From: an uncultured bacterium
Lineage (GTDB): Bacteria > Cyanobacteriota > Vampirovibrionia > Gastranaerophilales > Gastranaerophilaceae
Assembly: GCA_949297715.1 (NCBI GenBank)
Contig: CASFTJ010000008.1
Span: 1 to 64,000, forward strand
DNA: 64,000 nucleotides
Direction: 5' to 3'
This document shows positions 1 to 9,315 of this stretch, one piece after another. The translations under genes and the position numbers were made by a program. Below the pieces are notes generated by a model that worked only from the letters and a program-made list of their open reading frames with translations, made no database searches and was not told the origin of the DNA. The number at the start of each line of letters is the position of its first letter. The stretch's first letter is position 1.

Positions 1-748
1 CGCTCCACTTATTCCTAAAGACATAAAATCGTATATTGAACCATTCGGTGGTGGTGGTTGGGTTTTATTTTATAAGGACAGATGGGCAGATTTAGAAATA
101 TACAACGACTTAGATGGAAGATTAGTTAATCTTTTTAGAATCGTGAAATACCATCCGAATGCATTAAAAGAAGAATTAAAATATCTTCTTGGCTCTCGTG
201 AAATGTTCTTCCAATTTTTGAATGGCACTTTTATTACAGATATTCAAAAAGCAGCACAGTTCTTGTTTTTAATAACACGTTCTTTTGGTGGTCGTGGTGA
301 TACTTTTGGAACTGTAAAAAAATCTTCAGGCGGTGCATCAAAATCTCAACGCAATGTTTTAGAAAAAATTGATGCAATCCACAAACGCCTTGATAAAGTT
401 ATGGTTGAGAATCGTGACTTTGAAAAATTGATTAAACAATACGATTTTGAAGGTGCATTTTTCTATTGCGATCCGCCGTACACTTCAGGTTGCGGTTATG
501 AAGTAACATCTACCGCAGACTTTGACCACGAACGTTTAAGAGATGTTTTAGGCAGCATCAAAGGTCGTTTTCTGCTCTCATACGATGATTCTCCAAAAGT
601 TCGAGAATTATACAAAGGCTTTGAGATGATTGAAGTTGAAAGACAGAACGGAATTAACAATCGTGAGGGTACTAGCAGGGCGAACAAGGTATATAAAGAA
701 CTGCTGATTGCTAATTACCCAATAAAAAATTTATTTAAAAATGTCTGA
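1..748 (+). CDS. D12-class DNA adenine-N6 methyltransferase (Dam-like), 5' partial
   Basis: The frame is open from base 2, so the true start lies outside the window; the GTG at 143 is internal. The visible 248 residues begin near the SAM-binding motif (EPFGGGGW, about residues 13-20) and carry the catalytic motif DPPY (bases 470-481) followed by TSG, as in the Dam/DpnM class that methylates adenine N6. The protein ends in a short basic tail. It overlaps the next gene by 8 bases (ATGTCTGA), indicating translational coupling inside a phage late operon. In phages such orphan methylases usually protect DNA from host restriction; that role is inferred. Family call is confident; target site unknown. 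Confidence 0.9.
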   Translation, partial: APLIPKDIKSYIEPFGGGGWVLFYKDRWADLEIYNDLDGRLVNLFRIVKYHPNALKEELKYLLGSREMFFQFLNGTFITDIQKAAQFLFLITRSFGGRGDTFGTVKKSSGGASKSQRNVLEKIDAIHKRLDKVMVENRDFEKLIKQYDFEGAFFYCDPPYTSGCGYEVTSTADFDHERLRDVLGSIKGRFLLSYDDSPKVRELYKGFEMIEVERQNGINNREGTSRANKVYKELLIANYPIKNLFKNV

Positions 749-1190
749 CTCGATTGAAATAAAAATTGATAACAAAGAAGTTGAATCAAGACTTCTTGAT
801 TTGGCTCAAAGAAGTGAAAACCTGCGACCGTTAATGAAAAACATCGCAGGTGTTTTCGCATATTCTACCGAAGAAAACTTTAAAGAAGAGGGAAGACCTG
901 ATAAATGGACAGATTTAGCCGAAACAACGAAAAAACAGAGAACGAAGACAGGACATTACCCTGGACAAATTTTACAAGTTTCAGGTAAACTAGCATCATC
1001 AATAAGTACATATTATGACAATGATTCAGCTGTTATTGGTTCAAATCTTGATTATGCTGCAATTCATCAGCTCGGAGGTCAAGCTGGTAAAAATCAATCT
1101 GTAACTATACCTGCAAGACCATATTTAACACTTACAGATGATAATTGCAATGAGATTTTACATAATATAAGTAAATACTTTGAAGCTTAA
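741..1190 (+). CDS. Phage virion morphogenesis / tail completion protein (Mu gpG / P2 gpS type)
   Basis: A 149-residue protein with the layout of the phage_tail_S / virion morphogenesis family: an N-terminal helical part, the central WTDLAETTKKQRTKTG region, ILQVSGKLASSI, an IHQLGGQAG segment and a C-terminal IPARPYLTL motif. Family members act in tail completion and head-tail joining. It overlaps the adenine methylase by 8 bases and is the last rightward phage gene seen. No integrase or lysis gene is in view, so this is the right edge of a prophage or a remnant. Family assignment is by motif recognition. Confidence 0.85.
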   Translation: MSDSIEIKIDNKEVESRLLDLAQRSENLRPLMKNIAGVFAYSTEENFKEEGRPDKWTDLAETTKKQRTKTGHYPGQILQVSGKLASSISTYYDNDSAVIGSNLDYAAIHQLGGQAGKNQSVTIPARPYLTLTDDNCNEILHNISKYFEA

Positions 1191-1252
1191 AGTCTGGTAT
1201 TTTCTTTCCTTAACTATTTTATAAAGCTTTGTTGCCCAAAAAGTCTATTTTA

Positions 1253-3529
1253 TTATTTCTGAAAACCTTTAAATAAATTTCGAATACTTTTTATATTAAA
1301 TCCAAGAAATCCTTTTTTAGGGTTTGATTTATCTTCAAATTTAGTTAGTTTAATTTTTCTTTTATTTTTAGGTATTTCTTTTTCCAAAATTAAAGGTTCA
1401 TCAATTATACTTTCTTTAATATCTGGTTCTATAATCTCATTTTGTTTTATAACAGGAATATTTACATTTTCTATTGGTTTTGGAGTGTTTAATACAGGTT
1501 TATTTTCGATAACTTGTTTTGATTTATATTTGGATACTACAAAATTGTTAGAAGTTTGATTTATTGTAACTTTAGAAGTATCTTTATTCTTTTTCTCATA
1601 TCTATTATTCAATTGTTTTGCATATTTTTTTAATTTACCTAATGCTTTATCTTCAATTTGTCTTATTCTTTCTCTTGAAACTCCATAAATCTGACCAATT
1701 TCATCTAATGTTTTTCCTTCTCCACAATTTCCTAAACCAAATCTTTTTATAATAACACTACGTTCTTTTTCTGTTAATTTACTTAAAAGATATGCCAACG
1801 TATCTAATTCTGTATAAGTTCTATTAGGTAATTTTATTTCTTCCAATAAAATATTTGATATAAAATGTTCATCATCAAATTGATATATAAAGTGATTTTT
1901 TTCGTTTTGCCAAATTGGACTGTTTGGATTTTCATAATAATCTTCAAATCCTAATATGCATCTTGGAGAATTAAATATCCTTTCAATATGTTTAGCGGTG
2001 TATTTAATTCCATTTTTATTATTTTCAGTTAGGTATTTTGCAATTTGTTGATTATTTGCATAAGGGTAATTATTAACATACTTGAAAACTTTGGAAACTA
2101 AATCTTGATAATGAACAGGATATCTAATAACTTTACCTTTATCAACTATTGCACGACCTATAGATTGTTTAATCCACCAAGTTGCAAAGGTTGAAAATCT
2201 AAAACCTTTTGTGTAATCAAATTTTTCGGCAGCTTTGCAAAGTCCGATATTACCCTCTTGAATTAAATCTAATAAAGAAAAACAATGCCGATAAATATAT
2301 TTCTTAGCTATACTGACAACAAGTCTTAAATTTGCATTTATCAAATGAATTCTAGCATAATAATCATTATTGTCCTTAATTTTTTTTGCCAGTTCTAATT
2401 CTTGTTTTTCAGATAATAGTTTAATTTGACCAATTGCATTCAAGTACCAATAAATAGGATCATCAATTGGTAATTTTTCTATTAATTCTTGGTTTCTAAC
2501 AATATTACGACTTGAATATTTTGAAATTATGTCTTTAAAATTCTGTTCAAATTCTTCAATTCCAACATCATCATTAAAATAATTTTCGTCATAATCTTCC
2601 CATTCTTCATAATTATCATCTAAATAATCAAAATCATAACCAGTTTCAGAACTGCTATATATTTTTTCCGTTTTAGTTAAATCATATTTTGTTATGTTTG
2701 TATTTTCTATTTTAATAGTAGTTTCGTTTTGCTTTTGAACAGAATTAATCACAACAGGTTTATGTTCTTGTATTTGGGGTATTTTGTTTTTTTCTTTTAC
2801 TTCAAAACTTTCTTCCTGTTTTTTAGTTTTAAGTTCAATTTTTGACTGCTCAACAGGCTCTTCTTTGGGCGGTTCAACTTGAACTTTTAGTACTAATACA
2901 GGCGGTTGTTGTGGTTCAACTTTTTTGATTTGCTGTTTTTTACCATAAATATAATCAATATTAAAAGCCATATTCAATATATTTTGTTGTTCTTCAGTAA
3001 AATTATTAGGGGTAATTCTTAAAATATTTATACTTTCTAAAACATCTTTGTCACTATCATTTTTGTTTATGCGGTGTTCTGTAAATACAAAACACAAATA
3101 TTTACCAAAAGACATTAAAATAATACTTGGGTGTGGTAATTGTCGGTTTATTTCTCCTGCAATATGTTTAATGGTTGTATCTGTGCAAATACTCGTTTTT
3201 AATTTTAAAGCAAAATAAAAGTATGCTTTATTGGCAGATTTAACTTGTGCAATATGTTTGTTGCGAAGTATTTTATTCAAATCCTCTGTTGTAAATTGAA
3301 ACAATAAATAAAATTGTTCCCACTCGGACCAATGTGCTTTTATCTTATTAAGATTGGGGCAAGCTTGATTAAATGCTTCTGGGCTTTCAAGCCCTGCAAT
3401 TTTTCTTGAAGTATCATACCCTAGATTTTCAAATAATTTAACAGCATCATTTTTTAGGTCAGCTTTATAACTGCCTAATTTATTAACTATTTTAATTAAT
3501 TGTTCTTTTTTTGATGTTTCCATTAGCAC
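1253..3529 (-). CDS. Sigma-70 family factor with N-terminal methylase-type domain and acidic linker (sigma-A copy)
   Basis: 758 residues. Residues ~10-195 form a domain shared with the next gene (motifs [12 protein letters not shown] near 32-43, [13 protein letters not shown] near 158-170). By memory it resembles the N-terminal domain of Eco57I-like DNA methyltransferases found beside SNF2 helicases. A low-complexity K/E/Q/P and D/Y/E-rich linker follows (~196-350). Residues ~357-470 are sigma regions 1.2 and 2 ([47 protein letters not shown]), and ~590-660 region 4 with the intact helix [10 protein letters not shown]. The last ~95 residues are a basic and acidic tail. The start is GTG 3529 or ATG 3523; neither has a clear Shine-Dalgarno. 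The gene lies 47 bases after its paralogue on the same strand. Sigma identity is certain; the N-domain relationship is inference. Confidence 0.85.
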   Translation of the reverse strand: MLMETSKKEQLIKIVNKLGSYKADLKNDAVKLFENLGYDTSRKIAGLESPEAFNQACPNLNKIKAHWSEWEQFYLLFQFTTEDLNKILRNKHIAQVKSANKAYFYFALKLKTSICTDTTIKHIAGEINRQLPHPSIILMSFGKYLCFVFTEHRINKNDSDKDVLESINILRITPNNFTEEQQNILNMAFNIDYIYGKKQQIKKVEPQQPPVLVLKVQVEPPKEEPVEQSKIELKTKKQEESFEVKEKNKIPQIQEHKPVVINSVQKQNETTIKIENTNITKYDLTKTEKIYSSSETGYDFDYLDDNYEEWEDYDENYFNDDVGIEEFEQNFKDIISKYSSRNIVRNQELIEKLPIDDPIYWYLNAIGQIKLLSEKQELELAKKIKDNNDYYARIHLINANLRLVVSIAKKYIYRHCFSLLDLIQEGNIGLCKAAEKFDYTKGFRFSTFATWWIKQSIGRAIVDKGKVIRYPVHYQDLVSKVFKYVNNYPYANNQQIAKYLTENNKNGIKYTAKHIERIFNSPRCILGFEDYYENPNSPIWQNEKNHFIYQFDDEHFISNILLEEIKLPNRTYTELDTLAYLLSKLTEKERSVIIKRFGLGNCGEGKTLDEIGQIYGVSRERIRQIEDKALGKLKKYAKQLNNRYEKKNKDTSKVTINQTSNNFVVSKYKSKQVIENKPVLNTPKPIENVNIPVIKQNEIIEPDIKESIIDEPLILEKEIPKNKRKIKLTKFEDKSNPKKGFLGFNIKSIRNLFKGFQK

Positions 3530-3576
3530 TATTCAAGTTTGAGATTTGTATTCATTACAAAATTTGTATCTATACT

Positions 3577-5157
3577 TTATGAATTAGTAATTAATTCATC
3601 ATAAAATTCTTGCAAATATTCTTTGTGTTTTTTTAACTTTCTAATTGCACGAACAATAGTTTGATTTATAGATTCTCCGGAAACACCATATATTTGGCCA
3701 ATTTCATCAAGTTTCCATTGTCTACCATCTTCCAATCCGTAACGTAATTTAATAACTCTGATTTGACGTTTTGATAAAGTCTTATTAAGAATAACATTGA
3801 TTCTCTGTTTTAATTCATCAACTAAGATTTTATTAATTTCTTTCTGAAAATCAATACTGTAATTATCAAATTTTGTATGGTCTAAATAATAATACTCTTC
3901 AAATCCGATAGTACAAGTGGGAGAATTAAATAATTCCTCAATTCTTTTTTCTGACAAATTTAATTCTTTTGCAATCTCAGCACAAGTAGGTTCTTTATTA
4001 TATTTCTGGATATATTTATCTTTAAAAACAAATATTTTTCTAAAAAGTTCATTAACGTTATGTGGATAGTGAATCATTTTCCCTTTATCTGAAATAGCCC
4101 TACTTATAGAATTTTTAATTAACCAAGTTGCATAAGTTGAAAATTTGTAACCCTTAGTATAATCAAATTTGTTAATTGCTTTTATTAGACCGATATTGCC
4201 TTCTTGAATTAAATCAGAAAATGATAAACTTTTTCTGTAAATATATTTTTTAGCAATATTTATTACAAGTCTTAAATTTGCACAAATTAAAATGTTTTTT
4301 GCTTGATCTGATAATTCGGAATTATCTAAATCTTTAAAAAACATTGGTTCAAGACTTTTATCCAATATTGGATATTTACATATTTTATTTAGATACCAGT
4401 ATGTGGTATTTTCAGTCAAATTATTTAATTGTTGATTATATAGTTTTAATAACTTTTCTAAAGAATACTTTCTAGCAGCCTTTATTAATTCTTCTTCAAC
4501 TTTATCTATGCCAAAGTCGGTTTCATTTTCCTGATAACATTCTTCTATATTTGAATAGATTTCCTCTTGTTTTTTTTTGTAGGAATATTCTTTTTGTGAG
4601 AATGTGAATACATTTTTAAGGCTAAGTGTTTTAAGCTTTTTAATTTCATTATTATCAGCATTTTTACATTGAATTTTTAGCATATGTACTGATTCAAGAA
4701 TATCTTTATTTTCATCTAACTTGTTCTTACGTCTTTCGGTGTATATTAAATTTAAAAATGAACCCGAAACCACACTTATTATTGTGGGATTTGGAATTTG
4801 CTTGTTAATTTCTTTGGTAATTTGTTTAAGTTCCGTATCATTTACCAATCTATTTAATTTTATAGTGAAAAACAGTAAAAAATTGTGATAATTTTTATCA
4901 ACTGAAATATTTAAAACTTTTTGAATGTCCTGATTGGTTACCTGAAACAAAAATGCTGCATTGCTCCAAAAATTTATCATTGCTTTGTTTTTATCAAAGT
5001 CAGGAAAATATTTTTCAAATGCTTCAATCGTATTTAGATTAGAAATGCGTCTATTTGTTGGATACCCAAGAGCTTCAAACAATAAAAAAGAGTTTTCAAC
5101 AAAATCCTTGTTATAACATAAAAAATTATTTAAAATATTTTTTAGTTTAGCATTCAT
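3577..5157 (-). CDS. Divergent sigma-70 family factor with the same N-terminal domain (sigma-B copy)
   Basis: 526 residues, paralogue of the neighbouring sigma gene without its long linker and tail. The N-domain (~1-190) has LFEALGYPTNRR and ENKDILESVHML; sigma regions 1.2-2 start near 245 ([46 protein letters not shown]) and region 4 closes the protein. Normally invariant residues are changed: the WW pair used in promoter melting reads WL, the Q and T that read the -10 element are N and S, and the region 4.2 helix RERIRQ is GESINQ, losing three arginines. It may therefore read a non-standard promoter or not bind a -35 element at all. Upstream (5186-5198) lies a small dyad, TATTG-TTA-CAATA. 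The Shine-Dalgarno is weak (AAAGGT, about 13 bases upstream). Confidence 0.85.
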   Translation of the reverse strand: MNAKLKNILNNFLCYNKDFVENSFLLFEALGYPTNRRISNLNTIEAFEKYFPDFDKNKAMINFWSNAAFLFQVTNQDIQKVLNISVDKNYHNFLLFFTIKLNRLVNDTELKQITKEINKQIPNPTIISVVSGSFLNLIYTERRKNKLDENKDILESVHMLKIQCKNADNNEIKKLKTLSLKNVFTFSQKEYSYKKKQEEIYSNIEECYQENETDFGIDKVEEELIKAARKYSLEKLLKLYNQQLNNLTENTTYWYLNKICKYPILDKSLEPMFFKDLDNSELSDQAKNILICANLRLVINIAKKYIYRKSLSFSDLIQEGNIGLIKAINKFDYTKGYKFSTYATWLIKNSISRAISDKGKMIHYPHNVNELFRKIFVFKDKYIQKYNKEPTCAEIAKELNLSEKRIEELFNSPTCTIGFEEYYYLDHTKFDNYSIDFQKEINKILVDELKQRINVILNKTLSKRQIRVIKLRYGLEDGRQWKLDEIGQIYGVSGESINQTIVRAIRKLKKHKEYLQEFYDELITNS

Positions 5158-5185
5158 AAATATTTACATACCTTTGTCTGTATAG

Positions 5186-5198
5186 TATTGTTACAATA
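5186..5198. promoter_or_regulatory. Short dyad upstream of the sigma-B gene
   Basis: TATTG TTA CAATA is a 5-bp inverted repeat 29 bases before the sigma-B start. Its position between the methylase remnant and the sigma gene would suit an operator, but it is short and the region is AT-rich, so chance is possible. Confidence 0.25.
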
Positions 5199-5204
5199 TT
5201 TTTT

Positions 5205-5392
5205 CTAAGATAAAAGAAAATCTATATCAATTATCAAGGCTTTATCATAAGTTAAATCATAAAGTTTATAAACCATTAAATCAATTTTTCTTTCACATTC
5301 TTTAAGATTTTAAATAATTCTATTGAGCTTTCATATAAATTCCCGTTTTTAAAATTCGATACTGAATTTTTTATATCATTTTTAAGCGACAT
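5205..5392 (-). pseudogene. Deletion remnant of an Eco57I-like DNA methyltransferase (N- and C-terminal tips only)
   Basis: The ATG at 5392 overlaps the helicase stop by 11 bases and opens a 38-codon frame (to 5276) reading SVSNFKNGNLYESSIELFKI, which matches in pattern the start of the N-domain in the two sigma proteins. In another frame the same stretch continues as ERKIDLMVYKLYDLT and ends in ALIIDIDFLLS at 5205, the typical C-terminal tip of Eco57I/PglX-type methylases (consensus of the type IDxxVYxLYxLT). The whole catalytic middle (NPPY, SAM motifs, target recognition) is missing, so this is a deletion junction with a frame change near 5280-5300. The overlap with the helicase indicates it was the second gene of that operon. 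The methylase identity is from remembered family patterns. Confidence 0.65.
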
Positions 5393-8300
5393 TGTTTCCC
5401 TCACTGATTATTAACCAACTGATAAGTTCAAAATCATCATCACATTTAACTTGTTCTTCCTCTGTCGGAATAAACGCACCTCTTACAAAAACATTTTTTA
5501 ATATGTCTTTTTGATAAGATTTTGTAATTTCATTAACTGAATTTTTCAAAAGTTGATTGTACACTTCCAAACCATTTTCAACTTCTAATTTTTTATTAAA
5601 TATTTCGCATAACTCTTGATAAGGAACATTTTTACCTAAACAAAGAGTTCTATAAATATCTAATATTTTCTTTCCTTTTTCAAATGATAAATATAACGAG
5701 CCATCATTCTTGATATATACAAGATAATAAGGTTGGAATTTATTTACTCGTTTATTTTCTTCTGATGAATGTTTTTGTTTCAAGCAGAAAATAATTCCTG
5801 CCGGCATACTACATTCGTTTTCCATTTTATCTGTATATTTATTGGGAATTATAGCATTTAAACCTATTGGTAATTGTTCAAGTTTATCATTCTGAGTTTT
5901 GGTATATGACATTAAATCGGTATAAAAATCTTCCATTGATATATCTGATAATGCAAAATCTTCATCTGAATCTTCAATATCTTCTAACGGTTCTTCCGCC
6001 ATTAATTTTTTTATCTGTTTTTCTCTGAATGATAATTCATTCTTCTCTGCAAATTCAAAATCTTGTTCCTCTAAAATGTAATCATCTGTTGTTGTAGTTT
6101 GGTCTGCCAATGCCATTCTCGCTTCAACACGATATTGCAGTTTAATATAATGTTCTAAATCTTGTGTGGGCCAGAAACTTATCATTTGAATTTCACTATT
6201 ATTACTTCCAATTCTATCAATACGCCCAAACCTTTGAATTAATCTTACAGGATTCCAATGAATATCATAATTTACAACAGTATCACAATCTTGTAAATTT
6301 TGACCTTCTGAAATACAATCCGTACAAATCAAAATATCAATTTGCTCGTTTGCAGAACGTGATTCTTCTAATTTCGCTTCTGGTGCAAAATTTTCCAATA
6401 TTGTATCAAATTTATCTGCTCCAAAAGTAGTCCTATTTTCGTTACCTGTAACAAGTGCAATATTTAAACCTAAGTTTTTATTAACATAATCAATCAAGGA
6501 ATTATATAAATATTCTGCAGTATCACTATAAGATGCAAATACAATTAACTTTTTATTAGTTTGTTTAGATTTATGTTCAATTAAATCTTTTAATTCTTGA
6601 AGTTTTGCATCTCTGTCTGCTGTTATTGTTAAAGCCATATTATAAATTTTTTCAATCTGTTTACGATCTTTTTTTAGTGCTTTTTTCCAAGCATCAGTAT
6701 CCAAATCTCTAATATCAAAAACTAATTTTTTACCTACTGTATAATCAATATCATCTTCATCATCTTCATAAGTGTATACCTCTTCATCATTTTTATATTC
6801 TAAAACAAAATTATCCTTAGTCTTTTCACACATTTCAATTTGTGCAAGCCTTTTATCAATATTGTTTAGAATATGCTTCATAGAAAGAGTAAATGAAGCA
6901 ATAGAACTTTCTAATCTCTTTAAAAATCCCATTTTCATCATTCCGATTAAATAATCTTCTCTTTTTTCTTGGGTCATTGTTGAACGACCTTTTTTATTGT
7001 ATTTTTCTTTGTTTCTGACTACAAAATTTGTAGGTTTATATAAAGATAGTGAATATTGTTCAATTTCGTCATTAAGTTGCTCATAAGTAGGGAATTCACC
7101 CTTTAAATCTATATGTTTATAAATTGAAAGGGGTTTCTTTCTTTTTGGTATTTTGTTCATCAAGTCATCAGATTGATAATAATTTTTAATCTGTTTACGA
7201 GAACGAGAAATTGTTAAATTAGAAAGTAAATTTACAAATTTAGCATCTAATTTTTCAAGTAATTCATCTTTATTTCTATTTTTGCTTTTTGCCCATTCAA
7301 TATATTTTTTATTTGCAACTTTAATTAAACCGCTTACACTTGGAATATCTAAATTATCTCTAAATGCATAATCATCATCTAAATCAATAAGTCTTATCTG
7401 GTTTTTTAAGTCATTTAAAGATGTATTTACAGGCGTTGCAGACAATAACAAAACTTTTGGCTGTCTTGATCCGTTTTTAATTATATCATTCATTAACTTG
7501 TCATAACGGCTTAATTTTATTATATTGCCATCTTCATCAGTTTTACTGCCTGTTGCATTTCTGAAATTGTGAGATTCATCTATTACAACTAGGTCAAAAT
7601 CCCCCCAGTCAAATTTTTTATTTTCCGCATTTTCAGAAGTAAGATCTGTGTGAGTTTTAAAATAAATTTTTAAATTATCATCTTTAAAAGGATTGTCTGC
7701 ATTTTTATCTGTATATTTTTTCCAATTATTTTCAAGTCGTTTAGGTGCTAACACTAATATGTTAGGCTTTTTAGTACAGATATAATATTGAATAACACCC
7801 AAAGCAGTAAATGTTTTACCTAAACCAACACTATCTGCCAATATACAACCGTTAAATTTATCAAGTTTTTTTACAATAGAATTAACGGCATCTTTTTGGA
7901 ATTGGAATAATTTTTGCCAAATTTTTGTTTCTGTATATTTTTTATTTGTTTCAACATTAATAAAATTTTCATCAAGCTCACCCGAAAAAATCTCATAAAG
8001 GGTTTTTAAATAAACAATTTCAGGCGAATTCTCTTTGTATAAGGTTTCTATATATTTTAAGATTTCCCTTTTGGCATCTTCTGTATTATTATTCCATAAA
8101 TCATCAAACCATTCTTTTAATTCTTTAATACCCTGTTTACTGTCTAAAATAGTATTTAACTCATAATTAGAACATTCATTGATTCCTAAACCGCTGCTTG
8201 TAAAATTGGAACTTCCAACAATCGCATCAACAACTCCACGAGGATTATTGTCTTGTTCTATATAATACATTTTTCCATGGATCAAGGTTTTATGATTTTC

Positions 8301-8672
8301 TTTTTTAGGTGCAGTTCTAACTTGAACATTAGATGATTTTAACCAATTATAACATTCTTTTGCTATTTTATTCTGTGTAATTGCCTTATCAAGTGAAATA
8401 TTTTCATCTTGGATTTTAAAAACTTTAAGTCTTTTGTCTTTTAAACCCAAATTTTCAATTGATGACGGTTCTCCAAGTATAAAGTTAGTGTGAGCAACTT
8501 TTTCTGTTAATTCATCCTTTAAATTATTAAAAGCATAAATTGTAAAATATGCAGATACTATATTGAGATTAGACTTTATCCCGATATTAAAATTTTTGTC
8601 TATTTTATCCTTTAAAAAATCAACCACTTTTTTATTTACTGAATTGTCAAGAATTGTAGTTTCGTCTGCCAT
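5382..8672 (-). CDS. PLD-domain SNF2-type DEAD/DEAH helicase, restriction/defence associated
   Basis: 1096 residues. The N-terminal ~170 residues form a phospholipase-D-like nuclease domain with HGKMYY (H132, K134) and GSSNFTSSGLG (~153-163). The SF2/SNF2 motor follows: QFQKDAV (Q motif, ~257), GLGKT Walker A (283-287), DESH (365-368), SATPVN (motif III), ICTDCISEGQNLQ and QRFGRIDRIG (motif VI). The C-terminal ~220 residues are uncharacterised. The start ATG 8672 has AAGGGG 6 bases upstream. Such helicases usually sit next to an Eco57I-like methylase as a restriction-type anti-phage module; here that partner is only a remnant. In place of an intact modification gene, two sigma-like genes follow on the same strand. 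Acts on DNA in the cytoplasm; substrate unknown. Confidence 0.9.
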   Translation of the reverse strand: MADETTILDNSVNKKVVDFLKDKIDKNFNIGIKSNLNIVSAYFTIYAFNNLKDELTEKVAHTNFILGEPSSIENLGLKDKRLKVFKIQDENISLDKAITQNKIAKECYNWLKSSNVQVRTAPKKENHKTLIHGKMYYIEQDNNPRGVVDAIVGSSNFTSSGLGINECSNYELNTILDSKQGIKELKEWFDDLWNNNTEDAKREILKYIETLYKENSPEIVYLKTLYEIFSGELDENFINVETNKKYTETKIWQKLFQFQKDAVNSIVKKLDKFNGCILADSVGLGKTFTALGVIQYYICTKKPNILVLAPKRLENNWKKYTDKNADNPFKDDNLKIYFKTHTDLTSENAENKKFDWGDFDLVVIDESHNFRNATGSKTDEDGNIIKLSRYDKLMNDIIKNGSRQPKVLLLSATPVNTSLNDLKNQIRLIDLDDDYAFRDNLDIPSVSGLIKVANKKYIEWAKSKNRNKDELLEKLDAKFVNLLSNLTISRSRKQIKNYYQSDDLMNKIPKRKKPLSIYKHIDLKGEFPTYEQLNDEIEQYSLSLYKPTNFVVRNKEKYNKKGRSTMTQEKREDYLIGMMKMGFLKRLESSIASFTLSMKHILNNIDKRLAQIEMCEKTKDNFVLEYKNDEEVYTYEDDEDDIDYTVGKKLVFDIRDLDTDAWKKALKKDRKQIEKIYNMALTITADRDAKLQELKDLIEHKSKQTNKKLIVFASYSDTAEYLYNSLIDYVNKNLGLNIALVTGNENRTTFGADKFDTILENFAPEAKLEESRSANEQIDILICTDCISEGQNLQDCDTVVNYDIHWNPVRLIQRFGRIDRIGSNNSEIQMISFWPTQDLEHYIKLQYRVEARMALADQTTTTDDYILEEQDFEFAEKNELSFREKQIKKLMAEEPLEDIEDSDEDFALSDISMEDFYTDLMSYTKTQNDKLEQLPIGLNAIIPNKYTDKMENECSMPAGIIFCLKQKHSSEENKRVNKFQPYYLVYIKNDGSLYLSFEKGKKILDIYRTLCLGKNVPYQELCEIFNKKLEVENGLEVYNQLLKNSVNEITKSYQKDILKNVFVRGAFIPTEEEQVKCDDDFELISWLIISEGNNVA

Positions 8673-8855
8673 TCTAACCCCTTATTTTCATCACTTCTGA
8701 TATCTTTTATATTACCATGAATAATTTATTTTATTTATACAATTAATATACGTTACAACTATGTCATATTCGGACATGATATTTATTTTTGGTTTTAATT
8801 TGGTAGCAACTCAAAGTGCGTAATTAAGTCTTACTACAAAGATAGAGAAAAACAT

Positions 8856-8866
8856 GGGGGGGGGGG
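8856..8866. repeat. Homopolymeric G11 tract
   Basis: Eleven consecutive G in an otherwise strongly AT-rich intergenic stretch, 184 bases upstream of the helicase start. G/C homopolymers of this length are classic slippage-prone phase-variation tracts, but here no open frame covers it; it could alter promoter spacing or be an assembly artefact. The rest of 8673-8928 shows no gene. Confidence 0.6.
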
Positions 8867-8928
8867 CTTAACAAAAGATTCTTCAAGAATATGATAAATA
8901 TGGAAGAAAAATTGGAAGTTACAGATAA

Positions 8929-9315
8929 CTACTTCATAGTATCTGGTGTCATAGTCCATAAAGTTATTCCATATATTTCAGCGACAGCTTTTACTCTATT
9001 TATATACTTTTGGTCTTTTTCTTTATTTTCTATAATCAAAACAATTCCCGGCTTTTTATTTAGTGCATATCCATAGTATAAAGCTTGCCCAATAGATTCT
9101 GCCCATTTAGGTGCGAAATCAAACTCAATAGCGTGTGTTGCAGTTACACAATCAACCCTTGCCCTATCAGACAGAATAACCTCTGTATTACCACAGTGTG
9201 CATCACACCATACTTTTTGATAATCCTTTTCAAAGTATTGATGGTTCTTTGGTGTTTAAGCGAATGCACAACTTGCTATACTTAATACTAATAATATGGA
9301 TATTAAATTTCTCAT
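8929..9315 (-). pseudogene. Secreted PD-(D/E)XK-like small nuclease, interrupted by a stop at codon 20
   Basis: A 128-codon frame starts at ATG 9315 with a lipobox-free signal peptide (NLISILLVLSIASCAFA). It then meets an in-frame TAA at codon 20 (9256-9258) exactly after the signal peptide, and continues without further stops to TAG at 8929. The body reads KDYQKVWCDAHCGNTEVILS, RVDCVTATHAIEFDFAPKW, ESIGQALYYGYALNKKPGIV and ends ITLWTMTPDTMK. The VD-x8-EFD-x3-K spacing fits a restriction-endonuclease-like fold (inference), a family I associate with mobile elements. The frame is too well kept for chance. The small plus-strand frames over it are antisense shadows. Confidence 0.6.

Noticed and set aside
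8891-9285. Two small plus-strand frames (8891-9076, 9085-9285)
   Set aside because: They lie antisense to the well-formed nuclease-like frame on the minus strand and show no ribosome-binding site or protein-like pattern.
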